Shown one piece after another: positions 35,547 to 44,748 of a DNA stretch of 64,000 bases. The notes beneath the pieces are model-generated. The model was not told the origin of the DNA. It worked only from the letters and a program-made list of their open reading frames with translations, and searched no databases. This DNA comes from DASQPR01 sp963727415 (GTDB lineage Bacteria > Actinomycetota > Actinomycetes > Mycobacteriales > Micromonosporaceae), in the NCBI GenBank assembly GCA_963727415.1, contig CAVSGF010000002.1, forward strand, positions 1,302,001 to 1,366,000, read 5' to 3'. The translations under genes were made by a program, and so were the position numbers. The first letter of the stretch is position 1. Every line of letters starts with the position of its first letter.

Positions 35547-36824
35547 GTGAATTCCAGCCCGTTTGCACGAGCCACCGCTCATATCCGCCGGACCGGACGA
35601 TGGGATCGGCTTGCCGAGTTGCTGCCACACAGCCCCATGTACGACGCGGTCATCGAGGAGATCGACGGTCGCCGGATCCGGATCGGGGATCACTGGCTGA
35701 CCGACTTCGCGTCCTGCAACTACCTCGGCTTCGACCTCGATCCGGAGATCATGGCGGCGATCGACACCGGGATCCACCGTTGGGGTACCCACCCGAGCTG
35801 GTCCCGGCTGCTGGGTAATCCGCGGCTGTACCCGGAGATCGAGGAGCGGCTGACCGGCCTGCTCGGAGCGCCGGACACACTGGTGCTGCCGACCATCACG
35901 CACATCCACATGTCGGTGTTGCCGCTGCTGGCCGGCGACGGCCACGTCCTGTTCGACCACACCGCGCACAAGACCATTTATGACGGGTGCATCTACGCGC
36001 GCGGCATGGGCGCGACCATCGCACCGTTCTACTCGGACGATCCTCAGCACCTGGCCGATCAACTGAAGGCCATGCCGACCGGCACCGGGCGGCTGGTATG
36101 CATGGACGGCGTCAACAGCATGACCGGCAACATCCCGGACCTGCCCACGATCGCAAAGATCTGCCGGGACAACGGCGCGCTGCTCTACGTCGACGACGCG
36201 CACGGATTCGGTGTCATCGGTCAGCGTGGCGATGACGATCCCACCCCGTACGGGCGAAGCGGCAACGCCGTGGTGGCCCACACCGGCGAGAGCTACGAGG
36301 ATCTGATCCTGGTCGGCGGTTTCTCCAAGGCGTACTCGTCGCTGCTGGCATTCCTGGCCCTGCCGACATGGCTCAAGCAGCATCTGAAAGTGGCCGCGCC
36401 GCCGTACCTCTACTCCGGGCCGTCGCCGACGGCGTCGCTCGTGGGCGTGCTGGCCGGGTTCGACGTCAACGCGGAGCGTGGCGATGCCCTGCGGGAAACC
36501 CTGTACTCCCACACTCGCCGGCTGCTGGACCACCTGCGGCGGCTAGGTGTCTACACCCCGAACACCATCGGTACGCCGATCGTCGAGATCCCGCTGGCGT
36601 CGCCCGAGGATGTGGACCGGGTGACCGAGCTGCTCTGGCGCGAGGGCATATACGTAACCGTCGCGGCCTACCCGCTGGTGCCCAGAGACCAGGTCGGGTT
36701 CCGGGTCCAGCTCACCGCCTCGCACACCGATGAGGAGATCGACGGGCTCATCAGGGCGATCGACGCACTCGCCGGCGAGGGCCTGGTCCGCACCGTGGCC
36801 GGCGTGCGCGACCAGCTCGGGTGA
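35547..36824 (+). CDS. Alpha-oxoamine synthase (PLP, AONS/CqsA-like family)
   Basis: 425 aa fold-type I PLP enzyme of the alpha-oxoamine synthase family (KBL, AONS, serine palmitoyltransferase, CqsA). The Schiff-base lysine is Lys261 in GGFSKAYSS, the Asp/His pair is in VDDAHGFG (216-222), and FASCNYLGF is the N-terminal family signature. It would condense an amino acid with an acyl-CoA, releasing CO2. No biotin genes are nearby, so 8-amino-7-oxononanoate synthesis is unlikely. GTG 35547 follows AGGAG; the frame is open further upstream. The stop nearly meets the methyltransferase start, suggesting a two-gene pathway. Confidence 0.88.
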   Translation: MNSSPFARATAHIRRTGRWDRLAELLPHSPMYDAVIEEIDGRRIRIGDHWLTDFASCNYLGFDLDPEIMAAIDTGIHRWGTHPSWSRLLGNPRLYPEIEERLTGLLGAPDTLVLPTITHIHMSVLPLLAGDGHVLFDHTAHKTIYDGCIYARGMGATIAPFYSDDPQHLADQLKAMPTGTGRLVCMDGVNSMTGNIPDLPTIAKICRDNGALLYVDDAHGFGVIGQRGDDDPTPYGRSGNAVVAHTGESYEDLILVGGFSKAYSSLLAFLALPTWLKQHLKVAAPPYLYSGPSPTASLVGVLAGFDVNAERGDALRETLYSHTRRLLDHLRRLGVYTPNTIGTPIVEIPLASPEDVDRVTELLWREGIYVTVAAYPLVPRDQVGFRVQLTASHTDEEIDGLIRAIDALAGEGLVRTVAGVRDQLG

Positions 36825-36832
36825 GAGCGACG

Positions 36833-37573
36833 ATGAGCCGCGAGGACCAGCCGCTGCGCAATCACGACGTCGACTGGGACGGGTGGCCGGTCACCGACTA
36901 CCTGGACGAGATCTATCGCCGGGTGCATCCGTCCGATGACGCGATCATCGCTCACCACAGCGCGTTTTACCGGCGGTTACCGCCGCACAGCGTGGACGAG
37001 TCACTGGAGCTGGGTGCGGGCCCAAACCTGTACCCGCTGATGCTGGCGGCCGCGGTCAGCCGCCGGATCGACATCGTGGAGCCGAGTGCCGCGAGCCGGG
37101 CGTACCTGCGTGCCCAGTGCCGCGACGGCGCCGAGGCCAGCTGGGAGCCGTTCTATCAGCGATGCCGAGAGCTGCAGCCGGCGCTACCGGCGACGCTCGC
37201 GGGCGCGCTATCGCGGGTCCGGATCCGGCCCGGGCGGGCCGAGGACCTGGAGCCCGGGCGGTACGGACTGGTGTCGATGCACTTCGTCGCGGAAAGCTGC
37301 ACCGAGAGTCTTGACGAGTTCGCCGAGGTTTGCGCGGCGTTCGCCGCGGCCGCCCGGCCCGGCGGGTATGTGGTGGCCGCGTTCATGGAAAACATGGGCC
37401 GGTACCGAATCGGGACCAGCGAGCAGTGGCCTGGGGTGAAAGTAGACACCGACGTTATCACGGCGGTGTTCGAGCCGCGGCTGTCCCGGATGAGCACCAG
37501 CCGGATCGACTTCGACCCGACCGGGCCGGACTACGGGTACACCGGAATGGTCGTGCTGACCGGCGTCCGCTAG
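36833..37573 (+). CDS. SAM-dependent methyltransferase (SCO2525/NNMT-like)
   Basis: 246 aa methyltransferase. The N-terminal NHDVDWDGWPVTDYLDEIYR and the SAM loop LELGAGPNLYPLMLA are reminiscent of the SCO2525-type family related to NNMT/PNMT small-molecule N-methyltransferases; I make this match from memory. MHFVAESCTESLDEF fits the post-II region of that family. GTG 36821, overlapping the synthase stop, is an alternative start. It probably methylates the amine made by the preceding synthase. The stop shares CTAG with the stop of the convergent universal stress gene. Confidence 0.8.
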   Translation: MSREDQPLRNHDVDWDGWPVTDYLDEIYRRVHPSDDAIIAHHSAFYRRLPPHSVDESLELGAGPNLYPLMLAAAVSRRIDIVEPSAASRAYLRAQCRDGAEASWEPFYQRCRELQPALPATLAGALSRVRIRPGRAEDLEPGRYGLVSMHFVAESCTESLDEFAEVCAAFAAAARPGGYVVAAFMENMGRYRIGTSEQWPGVKVDTDVITAVFEPRLSRMSTSRIDFDPTGPDYGYTGMVVLTGVR

Positions 37574-38481
37574 CGGTGGCCGGTGTACGCGCCGCGAACC
37601 ACCGCGACCGGAACCGTCGCGGTCCGGATCAGCCCGTCCACGGTGGACCCCAGCCGCAATCCCAGGAAGCCGCCGTGACCGCGAGAGCCCACCACGATCA
37701 GGCCGGCCCGCGAGCCGATCTCGGCCAGCGCCGACACCGGGTCGCGGGACTGGACCGCGATGCTGGACACGGTGAGGTCCGGGTACCGGTCACTCCACCC
37801 CGATGTCGCCTCGGTAACCAGTCGTTCGGCCTTTTCGGTCGCGTCCATCACGCTGTAATCGCGTTCCACGATCGGCTCGACGTCATGCACGTCGAACAGG
37901 TCCCAGACGAACACTGCCTGCACCGGGCTCCGCCGCAGGATCGCCTGGTCGACGGCGAATGCCAGCGCGTTCTGCGATTCGCCGGAGCCGTCGATGCCGA
38001 CCACCACGGGCCTGCCCGCGAACGCACCCGGATCGGGAGAGAACTCGTCGACCGGTCGCAGCACCATGACCGGCGCCTCGGCGTGCGCCGCCACCTGCGC
38101 TGATATCGAGCCACTCAAGTGCCCGATGACGCCGCCCGAGGCGTGCGTGGCAAGCACGATGAGGCTGGCCGCGGCGGACTCGGCGACCAGGATCGAAGCG
38201 GTGGTGCCGGCGACCGCCGCGGTCTCGACGCTGACGTCGGGGTATGCCTCGGACACCGCGTCACGTGCCTTGGCCAGCACATCCCGCAGCCAGCCGTGCT
38301 GCCACGCATCGTCGGCCAGCACGATTGCCGGGCCCCATGGCGGTACCAACTGATGCGCGCTCACCAGCCGTAGGGTTGCCCGGCGATTGTGGGCCTCCCA
38401 CGCGCCGTACCGGGCCGCGCGAATCGCCTCCTCGCTGCCGTCGATCCCGACCACCACCGGTCCGTGCAGTTGATCACTCAT
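37570..38481 (-). CDS. Universal stress protein, two UspA domains
   Basis: 303 aa double UspA protein. Domain 1 begins PVVVGIDGSEEAIRAARYGA and has THASGGVIGHLSGSIS. Domain 2 has a complete ATP loop, GSRGHGGFLGLRLGSTV. ATG 38481 follows GGGAGGT. It diverges from the P-type ATPase; a near-perfect DosR-like box lies 86 bp upstream of its start. Confidence 0.93.
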   Translation of the reverse strand: MSDQLHGPVVVGIDGSEEAIRAARYGAWEAHNRRATLRLVSAHQLVPPWGPAIVLADDAWQHGWLRDVLAKARDAVSEAYPDVSVETAAVAGTTASILVAESAAASLIVLATHASGGVIGHLSGSISAQVAAHAEAPVMVLRPVDEFSPDPGAFAGRPVVVGIDGSGESQNALAFAVDQAILRRSPVQAVFVWDLFDVHDVEPIVERDYSVMDATEKAERLVTEATSGWSDRYPDLTVSSIAVQSRDPVSALAEIGSRAGLIVVGSRGHGGFLGLRLGSTVDGLIRTATVPVAVVRGAYTGHR

Positions 38482-38566
38482 CGCACTACCTCCCGGCCGG
38501 GCGCGGACCCTCAGCTCGCATCCTCGGCGCTCGCCCCTAGCTTCAGGCGACGACTCCAGTTGGCAC

Positions 38567-38582
38567 AGGGCCAACCGGCCCT
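38567..38582. promoter_or_regulatory. DosR-like box (perfect dyad) between usp and ctpF-like gene
   Basis: AGGGCC-AACC-GGCCCT is a perfect inverted repeat. It lies 86 bp from the usp start and 67 bp from the ATPase start. The flanks match the box at 44127: both read GCAC before and ACG after, giving 19 identical bases of 23. Confidence 0.65.
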
Positions 38583-38648
38583 ACGACGCTGGGGAGGCGG
38601 GCACATCGGCCCTGGCCGGGGTGCCGGACGGAAACGGACGATGGGATC

Positions 38649-41249
38649 ATGACGGCCTTTGAATCGACCGCCATGGCCGGTGATGAACTCGAGCTCACCG
38701 GACCACGCGGGCTAACCGCGGGCGACGCGGCTGCACGGCTGGCCCGTGACGGGCGGAACGAGACTCGTCCTCCGGCCCCGCGAAGTGTCGCGCGCCGGAT
38801 CGGCGCGCAGCTGGTAGATCCACTGATCTTGCTGCTGCTGGGCGCCGCGACGGTGACCGCGGCCACCGGCGATATCACCGACACGCTGGTCATCCTGCTG
38901 GTCATCACCGTCAACACGGCGATCGGCGTGGCTCAGGAGGTACGGGCGGACCGCGCCATCGCGGCGCTTCGGCGCCTGGGCGCTCCGACCTGCCGGGTAG
39001 TCCGGGACGGCCAGGATCTGGTGGTGCCGGCCGCCGAGGTGGTCACCGGCGACCTGGTCCGGCTCTCCGCCGGCGATATCGTCCCCGCCGACCTGATGGT
39101 GCGCGACGCGAGCCAGCTACGAATCGATGAGGCGGCGGTGACCGGCGAATCGGTGCCGGTCGAGGTCGGCGCCGGGGACGAGGCGCGAGCCGGCACGGTG
39201 GTGACCACGGGCCGGGCGGCCGGCATGGTGATCCGTACCGGCGCTCGCAGCACGCTGGGCCGGATTGTCGAGATGACCGAGCGTGCGTACGCCGGCGCGA
39301 CGCCGCTGCAGCAGAAGCTGGCCCGGCTCGGCCGGACCCTGGCGATCTGGACGGTCGCGGCGTCGGCGGTGGTGGCCGTATTCGGCATCGTGCGCGGCCG
39401 GCCGCCGGTGGAGATGGCGATCATCGGAGTCAGCCTGGTGGTGGCGGCGGTACCGGAGTCACTTCCGGCGGTGGTGACGCTGGCCCTGGCGCTCGGTGCG
39501 CGGCGGATGGCCGCGACCCGAGCGCTCACCCGGCGGCTCACCGCGGTGGAGACGCTCGGCTCGGTGACCGTATTGGTGTCCGACAAGACGGGTACCTTAA
39601 CCCAAGGGCTGATGGCGGTACGCCGAGCGGTCACCGCGTCCGGCGCCGAGTTCGAGGTGCGTGGCGTCGGGTACCAGCCGGACGGCGAGGTGAACGAAGT
39701 CGGGACCGGACCCGGCGGCGCGGATGCCGATGCGGGGGGCACCGAACTGATCGAACTGGCGCGGGCGGCGGTGCTCTGCAACGACGCTCAACTGATCCCG
39801 CCCTCTGGCGACAAGGACTGGACCGTAGCCGGGGAAGGTATCGAGGGTTCGCTGATCACATTCGCCAGGCGGGCCGGCGTGGACGTCGCCGCCGTACGCG
39901 AGCAGGCTCCGCGTACGGCCGAGGAGCCGTTCGACCAGAACACTCACCGGATGCGGACCGAGCACGCCATGGCCGGCGGCGGGACACTCATCGCCTACAA
40001 GGGAGCGCCGGAGAGCATCCTGGTGCCCGCCGTTCTCGATATGGACGAAGGCTCCGAGGCGCTGCGCGACGCCGCCGACCGGATGGCCGCGACCGGCCTG
40101 CGGGTCCTGGCGGTCGCGGCCGGGCCGCCCGGCGGTATCCGGGCTCTCGGCGTCGTGGGAATCGGTGACCCGGCCCGCGCCGACGCCGCGGACGCGGTGC
40201 AGGTGCTGCGCGGAGCCGGTATCCGCACGGTCATGGTGACCGGCGACCACCCGGCGACGGGTCGCGCGATCGCCGGTGAGGTCGGCCTGTGGCAGCCCGG
40301 CGATCAGGTGGTCACCTGCGAGCGCGGGGCGGACCTGCCGCCGATCGGGCCGGACGTGCGGGTCGTCGCCCGGGCCTTGCCAGAGGACAAGCTCACCATC
40401 GTCGGCCGGCTCAAGGATGGCGGTGAGGTGGTTGCGGTGACCGGCGACGGGGTGAATGACGCGCCCGCACTGCGCCGGGCCGACATCGGCGTCGCCATGG
40501 GCAGCGGAACCGAGGTCGCGCACCAGGCGGCACAACTGGTGCTGGCCGACGACAGCCTGATCACGCTGGAGGCGGCGGTCGGTGAAGGACGGCGGGTATA
40601 CGCCAACATCCGCCGGTTCCTGCGGTACGCGCTCGCCGGCGGAGTGGCGGAGCTGTTGACCATGCTGGTCGGCCCGTTCGTCGGGCTGGCGGTACCGCTG
40701 CTGCCGGCTCAGATTCTCTGGGTGAACCTGCTGACCCACGGGTTGCCGGGCGTGGCGATGGGTGCTGAGCCGGCCAGTCCGGACGTCATGCGGCGGCCGC
40801 CCCGGTCGCCGACCGAATCGGTGCTCGGTGCCGGGCTCGGTATTGCCGTACTTTGGACCGGCGGGGCGATCGCGGCCGGAACGCTCGCAGTCGGAGTCGC
40901 TGGTTCGGCCAGCGGCTGGCCTTGGCAGTCAATGGTGTTCCTGACCTTGGGCCTGGCGCAGCTCGGGGTGGCGCTCGCGGTTCGGGCGCCGCGCCGCCCG
41001 GGCGTATCTAACCGCTGGCTGGGGCTGGCCGTGGCATTGTCGGTAGTGCTCATGCTGGCCGGCCTGTACGTCGGACCGCTGCGCACCCTGCTGGGTACCG
41101 AACCGGTCAGTGGCGTGCCGCTGGCGGTCGCGGTCGTGGCGGCGGTGGTTCCCGGCCTTGTTGTCGCGGCGTTCCGGCGGCGTGCCGACCGGCACCCGGA
41201 CACGGCGACCTCCGGCCCTATCGGTCCGAGCCGGAGTGCCGCAGGGTAG
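38649..41249 (+). CDS. Cation-transporting P-type ATPase (CtpF/P2-like)
   Basis: 866 aa P-type ATPase. The N-terminal cation-ATPase domain precedes the first helices; TGES is at 165-168, the P2-type helix motif AAVPESLPAVVT near 266-277, the phosphorylated Asp312 in SDKTGTLT and the hinge TGDGVNDAPAL near 598. A C-terminal bundle of about six helices follows. The P2 pattern with PESLP suggests Ca2+/Mn2+ or Na+-type transport, as for mycobacterial CtpF, a DosR-regulon member. Next to usp and nitroreductase genes, it fits a dormancy set. Confidence 0.92.
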   Translation: MTAFESTAMAGDELELTGPRGLTAGDAAARLARDGRNETRPPAPRSVARRIGAQLVDPLILLLLGAATVTAATGDITDTLVILLVITVNTAIGVAQEVRADRAIAALRRLGAPTCRVVRDGQDLVVPAAEVVTGDLVRLSAGDIVPADLMVRDASQLRIDEAAVTGESVPVEVGAGDEARAGTVVTTGRAAGMVIRTGARSTLGRIVEMTERAYAGATPLQQKLARLGRTLAIWTVAASAVVAVFGIVRGRPPVEMAIIGVSLVVAAVPESLPAVVTLALALGARRMAATRALTRRLTAVETLGSVTVLVSDKTGTLTQGLMAVRRAVTASGAEFEVRGVGYQPDGEVNEVGTGPGGADADAGGTELIELARAAVLCNDAQLIPPSGDKDWTVAGEGIEGSLITFARRAGVDVAAVREQAPRTAEEPFDQNTHRMRTEHAMAGGGTLIAYKGAPESILVPAVLDMDEGSEALRDAADRMAATGLRVLAVAAGPPGGIRALGVVGIGDPARADAADAVQVLRGAGIRTVMVTGDHPATGRAIAGEVGLWQPGDQVVTCERGADLPPIGPDVRVVARALPEDKLTIVGRLKDGGEVVAVTGDGVNDAPALRRADIGVAMGSGTEVAHQAAQLVLADDSLITLEAAVGEGRRVYANIRRFLRYALAGGVAELLTMLVGPFVGLAVPLLPAQILWVNLLTHGLPGVAMGAEPASPDVMRRPPRSPTESVLGAGLGIAVLWTGGAIAAGTLAVGVAGSASGWPWQSMVFLTLGLAQLGVALAVRAPRRPGVSNRWLGLAVALSVVLMLAGLYVGPLRTLLGTEPVSGVPLAVAVVAAVVPGLVVAAFRRRADRHPDTATSGPIGPSRSAAG

Positions 41250-41314
41250 ACGGACGAGGTGTCGCCGGGGATGCCCGCGCGTTCACCACACCGGGTGTGC
41301 AGGGAGGTGTGGCA

Positions 41315-42268
41315 ATGCCGGCAATCGATGACGGTGTCTTCGAGCGCGCGATAAGCGCGGCGGTCCGGGCCCCGTCGGTATTCAACTCGCAACCATGGCG
41401 GTTCCGCCTGGGCGGCGACTCGATCATCATGCGCGTTGACGAGTCGCGATTGCTTCCGGTAGCCGACCCGGCCGGGTGGGCGGCGCGGCTCGCGCTGGGA
41501 GCGGCGGCGTGCAACATCCAGTTGGCGCTCGCTGTTGACGGGCTGGCATCGGCACTACGCATCACCAGCACCGCGACCGGGCTGGGGCTCGCGGTGGCGG
41601 CGACCGGGACTACCCGTGCCACGCCCCGCGAGGAGGCGCTGTACCGCGCGATCGGCAGTCGGTTCAGCCATCGTGGCCCGTTCGGGCCGCAGCCGGTACC
41701 GGTGGATTCGCGTGCCCGGCTGACCGCCGCGGCGGTCGACGCGCGCGCGTGGATCGAGCTGCTGGACGATCGTGGCCGGATAGCGAAGATCGCCGATATC
41801 CTGCGCGCCGCCGACGAGACGCTGCACCGGAACCCGGAGTACGACCAGGAACTGGACCGCTGGGTGAGCGCCGCGGAATCCCGCGGCGAGGGCATCGCGG
41901 GCCCGGCGGCCGGACTGGCTCCGGAGGGGCAGGATTTGCTGCCGATGCGCGATTTCAAGGGCAAGACCAGAGCGCCGGGGCGGGATTTCGAATCCGACCC
42001 GCTCATCGCCGTCCTCGGTACCGTGGGCGGCGAACCCTACGACGACGTGATTGGCGGTTCCGCACTCCAGCGGGTGCTGCTCACCGCGACCGCGGACGGG
42101 CTGTGCTCGTCCATGCTGTCGCAGGCGATCGAGGTACCGGAGGCTAGAGGCGATTTGCGTGCGGCGCTTGGCCATTACGGCGTACCGCAGATGGTGATCC
42201 GATTCGGCTTCGGCGAGCCGGTCGGGCCCAGCCCGCGCCGCCCGGTGGCGGACGTGATCGACACGTAG
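41315..42268 (+). CDS. Acg-family FMN nitroreductase-like protein (copy A)
   Basis: 317 aa, nitroreductase fold of the Acg/Rv2032 kind. The diagnostic N-terminal segment is RAPSVFNSQPWRFRLGGDSI, followed by DPAGWAARLALGAAACNIQLAL, and MRDFKG later. In mycobacteria such proteins are DosR-regulated, bind FMN and may store it, with weak or no nitroreductase activity. ATG 41315 follows GGGAGG. It lies 65 bp after the P-type ATPase on the same strand, probably co-transcribed. Two more copies lie at 42929 and 46781. Confidence 0.87.
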   Translation: MPAIDDGVFERAISAAVRAPSVFNSQPWRFRLGGDSIIMRVDESRLLPVADPAGWAARLALGAAACNIQLALAVDGLASALRITSTATGLGLAVAATGTTRATPREEALYRAIGSRFSHRGPFGPQPVPVDSRARLTAAAVDARAWIELLDDRGRIAKIADILRAADETLHRNPEYDQELDRWVSAAESRGEGIAGPAAGLAPEGQDLLPMRDFKGKTRAPGRDFESDPLIAVLGTVGGEPYDDVIGGSALQRVLLTATADGLCSSMLSQAIEVPEARGDLRAALGHYGVPQMVIRFGFGEPVGPSPRRPVADVIDT

Positions 42269-42382
42269 CGGTCGCCTCGCCTGCGCCGCCGCCACCCGGA
42301 ACGGGCCGGAAGCCTCTGGCGGCAGGACGAGCCGCTGGTTCCGATGAATGTGCGGGCGGGCGACAACGACCGAGGGGATGCG

Positions 42383-42862
42383 ATGAGGTCAATGAACGGT
42401 CCACGCTTCACGCGGGGCAGCCGGAGCCCGAGCGAGCGGCGGCTCAACATGGGCCGCGCGGATGTCCGGGACCTGCCGGTCGCGTCGGTGATGGCGTCTC
42501 CGGTAGTGACCGTCGACGCCACCAGTCCGGTGCCGCTGGCTCTGCAGCACTTTACCGGATACGCGATCAGGCACCTGGTCGTCGTGGACAGCGACGGCCA
42601 CGCGGTGGGGCTGCTGACCGACCGGATGGTGGTGTCGCGCTGGGCCAGCCATCCGGAGACGTTCGACCGGACCATGGTCGGCGCTCTGCTCACCGGTGAC
42701 CAGCCGTTCGTCGCCGTCGCGGACACCCTGTCCGGCGCGGCACGCGCCATGCGCCACGGCGGCGTCGACGGGGTAGTGGTGCTCGACACCGAAGGCCGTC
42801 CGGTCGGTGTGTTGACCACGTCTGATCTGGTCGCCGTCATCGCGAAACCGCACCTGCACTGA
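42383..42862 (+). CDS. Two-CBS-domain protein
   Basis: 159 aa. Two CBS domains: one beginning VASVMASPVVTVDATSPVPL and one from VGALLTGDQPFVAVADTLSG, each ending in a PVGVLTT-like or AVGLLTD-like strand. It resembles the hypoxic response proteins Hrp1-type. An N-terminal basic stretch of about 30 residues is not conserved. ATG 42383 has GAGGGG before it. It may bind adenosine nucleotides; no catalytic domain is attached. Confidence 0.88.
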   Translation: MRSMNGPRFTRGSRSPSERRLNMGRADVRDLPVASVMASPVVTVDATSPVPLALQHFTGYAIRHLVVVDSDGHAVGLLTDRMVVSRWASHPETFDRTMVGALLTGDQPFVAVADTLSGAARAMRHGGVDGVVVLDTEGRPVGVLTTSDLVAVIAKPHLH

Positions 42863-42884
42863 GAGCCGAGTGCGACGAGCGGGC

Positions 42885-42918
42885 AACGCGGCCCGAGCAG
42901 CCGCGCCCGGGCCGCGTT
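42885..42918. terminator. Bidirectional terminator between CBS and nitroreductase genes
   Basis: AACGCGGCCCG (42885-42895) and its exact complement (42908-42918) form an 11-bp stem with a 12-base loop in the 66-bp convergent gap. Confidence 0.7.
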
Positions 42919-42928
42919 CGATGTGCGG

Positions 42929-43924
42929 TCAGCCGATGACTTCGACCGTGACGTCCGGCTTGAGCCGCGGCGTCCGCGGCGGTGCCGGCTGAGTGGAATC
43001 GGCGATACCGAGGCGCACCGCGAGGTACGGGTAGCCGATGCCGCCCAGGATACGGCGCAGCTCGCCGCGGGTCATCGGCTCCTCGGCGGCCGCCGACAGC
43101 GGCAGCACGGCGATCCCCAGTTCGGTCGCCGAGAGCCACAGCGCCGCGAGCGCCTCACCCGCGCGAAGCCACGCGGCCGGCTCGTCATCCATGCCGTACA
43201 GGATCGCGTAGGTCGCGGCCGTGTCGTGGGCGCCCTCGGCCGGCAGCGTGCCGACGTGGCCGAAGTCGCGCGACGGCACCGTCGTCTCGGCCGCCTGCTT
43301 CAGGATCGCGGTGTCGGGTACTCCGGCGAACGGAGGCCGTCCGGCGCCGGTCCACGCATCGAGTTCGGCCCGTGCGGCGGCGTTGGTGACCTGGTCGTGC
43401 TGCGCCCGCGCGGTGGCGCTGGCGAGATCGATCGTGGCGGCCCGGTCCAGCGGGTCAAGGCCGACGCCGAACCGCGCCGCGGCCGACCGCAGCGCGTCCA
43501 GCGAGCCGATCGGCAGGTCCTGGTCCAGCAGCGGCCGGCGATCCGTGTGCCGGATCCGCATGGTCTGCGCCAGCCGGATTGCGTACGGCGTGACCCGATG
43601 CTCGGCGGTGAGCGTCACCCGCGCCAGGTGGGTGTCGACGCCCGGGTCGGGAAACAGCTCGGCCTCGCTGGAGTAGCCCTCGGCGTCCAGGCCGAAGATC
43701 AGGTAGGCCAGCGCCCCGCCGCAGCTGATCGTGAGCATGCGCCGATCCGGGTCGTTTTCCGGCAAGTGCCGGCTCAGATCGGCGAACAGGTCGGCGTGCC
43801 CGTCCTGGATGCGCCAGTGCCATGGCTGCGTGTTGTGGATCGACGGTGCCAGTCCCGACATCCGGGCGGCCCGCTCCAGCGCGCCATTCGCGGTCGCCGT
43901 GTCCAACAGGCCGGTCATATCCAT
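42929..43924 (-). CDS. Acg-family FMN nitroreductase-like protein (copy B)
   Basis: 331 aa paralogue: SGLAPSIHNTQPWHWRIQDG at the N-terminus and RIRHTDRRPLLDQDLP further on, the pattern of the Acg family. ATG 43924 is chosen since GGGGG lies before it and its length then matches the other copies. The frame is open for 62 further codons encoding a low-complexity Thr/His/Gly stretch that is unlikely to be protein. The leader of nearly 300 bp (43925-44221) contains a perfect DosR-like box at 44127 and GTGTGCGTACC repeats near 43966-43990. Confidence 0.85.
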   Translation of the reverse strand: MDMTGLLDTATANGALERAARMSGLAPSIHNTQPWHWRIQDGHADLFADLSRHLPENDPDRRMLTISCGGALAYLIFGLDAEGYSSEAELFPDPGVDTHLARVTLTAEHRVTPYAIRLAQTMRIRHTDRRPLLDQDLPIGSLDALRSAAARFGVGLDPLDRAATIDLASATARAQHDQVTNAAARAELDAWTGAGRPPFAGVPDTAILKQAAETTVPSRDFGHVGTLPAEGAHDTAATYAILYGMDDEPAAWLRAGEALAALWLSATELGIAVLPLSAAAEEPMTRGELRRILGGIGYPYLAVRLGIADSTQPAPPRTPRLKPDVTVEVIG

Positions 43925-44126
43925 TGGTGCCCCCGAATTCACCGAGTCGTGTGTGACGGCCGCGGTGTGCGTACCGGCGGTGTGCGTACCCGCCGAGTTC
44001 CGCACGCCCGTCGTGCCGTGCGTATCGCTTGAGCCTCGCATGCCTGAGCCTCTCACGCTCATCCCGCTCTCCGTTTCAGCCTCGCCGGGCCCACGGCAAG
44101 CATCAACCATCGCGGCGATCGCGCAC

Positions 44127-44142
44127 AGGGCCGCAGGGCCCT
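44127..44142. promoter_or_regulatory. DosR-like box (perfect dyad) upstream of nitroreductase B
   Basis: AGGGCC-GCAG-GGCCCT is a perfect inverted repeat with the same flanks as the box at 38567. It is about 200 bp before the assigned nitroreductase start, between this gene and the stop of the upstream usp gene. Confidence 0.62.
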
Positions 44143-44221
44143 ACGCGAGCGCCGTTCGTCGACCGCGGCCGACCGTGGCCGGAGTGCCACGTGCGAGTGG
44201 GCGGTGCCCGGCAGTACGCCC

Positions 44222-44722
44222 TCAGCGGGCGGTGCCGGCACTCACCACACTCTTGCCTTCTCCCTGGTGGCTTGCCGCACGCGCCATCGGGATGACCAGC
44301 ACCGGGCAGGTCGCCATCCGGATGCATGCCTCGGCGACCGAACCGAGCACCGCGTGGTACATGCGGCTGTGTCCATGGCTGCCGAGGACCAGCAGGTCGG
44401 CATCGTCGGACGCGCGTACCAGCACATCCGCCGTCGCTCCGCGCACCACCTCGGCGGCGACCACCAGCGTGGGGTGGGCCTTGGTAGCCCGGGTGACCGA
44501 TTCCTCGAGGACGCGCTCGGCGGCGGTCCGTGGATCGTCCGGCCTGATCGCGACGCTCTCCGGCTCGAGCTGCGGCTCGAAATCCCAGGCGGTCAGAGCC
44601 TGCAGAGTGGTGGGCTGGCCGGCGTCGATGCGCCGGATCGCCTCGTGCGCGGCCCACTCAAGCGCGCGGTCCGAGCCTTCCGATCCGTCGATTCCGACGA
44701 CGATGCGGTACGTGTCGTTCAT
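44222..44722 (-). CDS. Universal stress protein, single UspA domain
   Basis: 166 aa single-domain UspA. It starts YRIVVGIDGSEGSDRALEWA and has the ATP loop GSHGHSRMYHAVLGSVA. ATG 44722 (or 44725) follows GAGGAGG. It lies 26 bp downstream of the DUF6544-like gene, so the two are probably co-transcribed. Confidence 0.92.
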   Translation of the reverse strand: MNDTYRIVVGIDGSEGSDRALEWAAHEAIRRIDAGQPTTLQALTAWDFEPQLEPESVAIRPDDPRTAAERVLEESVTRATKAHPTLVVAAEVVRGATADVLVRASDDADLLVLGSHGHSRMYHAVLGSVAEACIRMATCPVLVIPMARAASHQGEGKSVVSAGTAR

Positions 44723-44748
44723 CATTTCCTCCTCGCCATTCCGAGCCA

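Noticed and set aside
35547..36824. Biotin-pathway 8-amino-7-oxononanoate synthase (bioF)
   Set aside because: The family fits, but no other biotin gene is nearby and the neighbour is a small-molecule methyltransferase; the specific name is not supported.
42302..42317. DosR-like box before the CBS gene (CGGGCC-GGAA-GCCTCT)
   Set aside because: Only the left half fits; the right half lacks the GnCCC order, so it is no better than chance in GC-rich DNA.
43925..44110. Extended N-terminus of nitroreductase B
   Set aside because: The extra 62 codons encode Thr/His/Gly repeats with no similarity to the other two copies; a ribosome site at the internal ATG gives a matching length.
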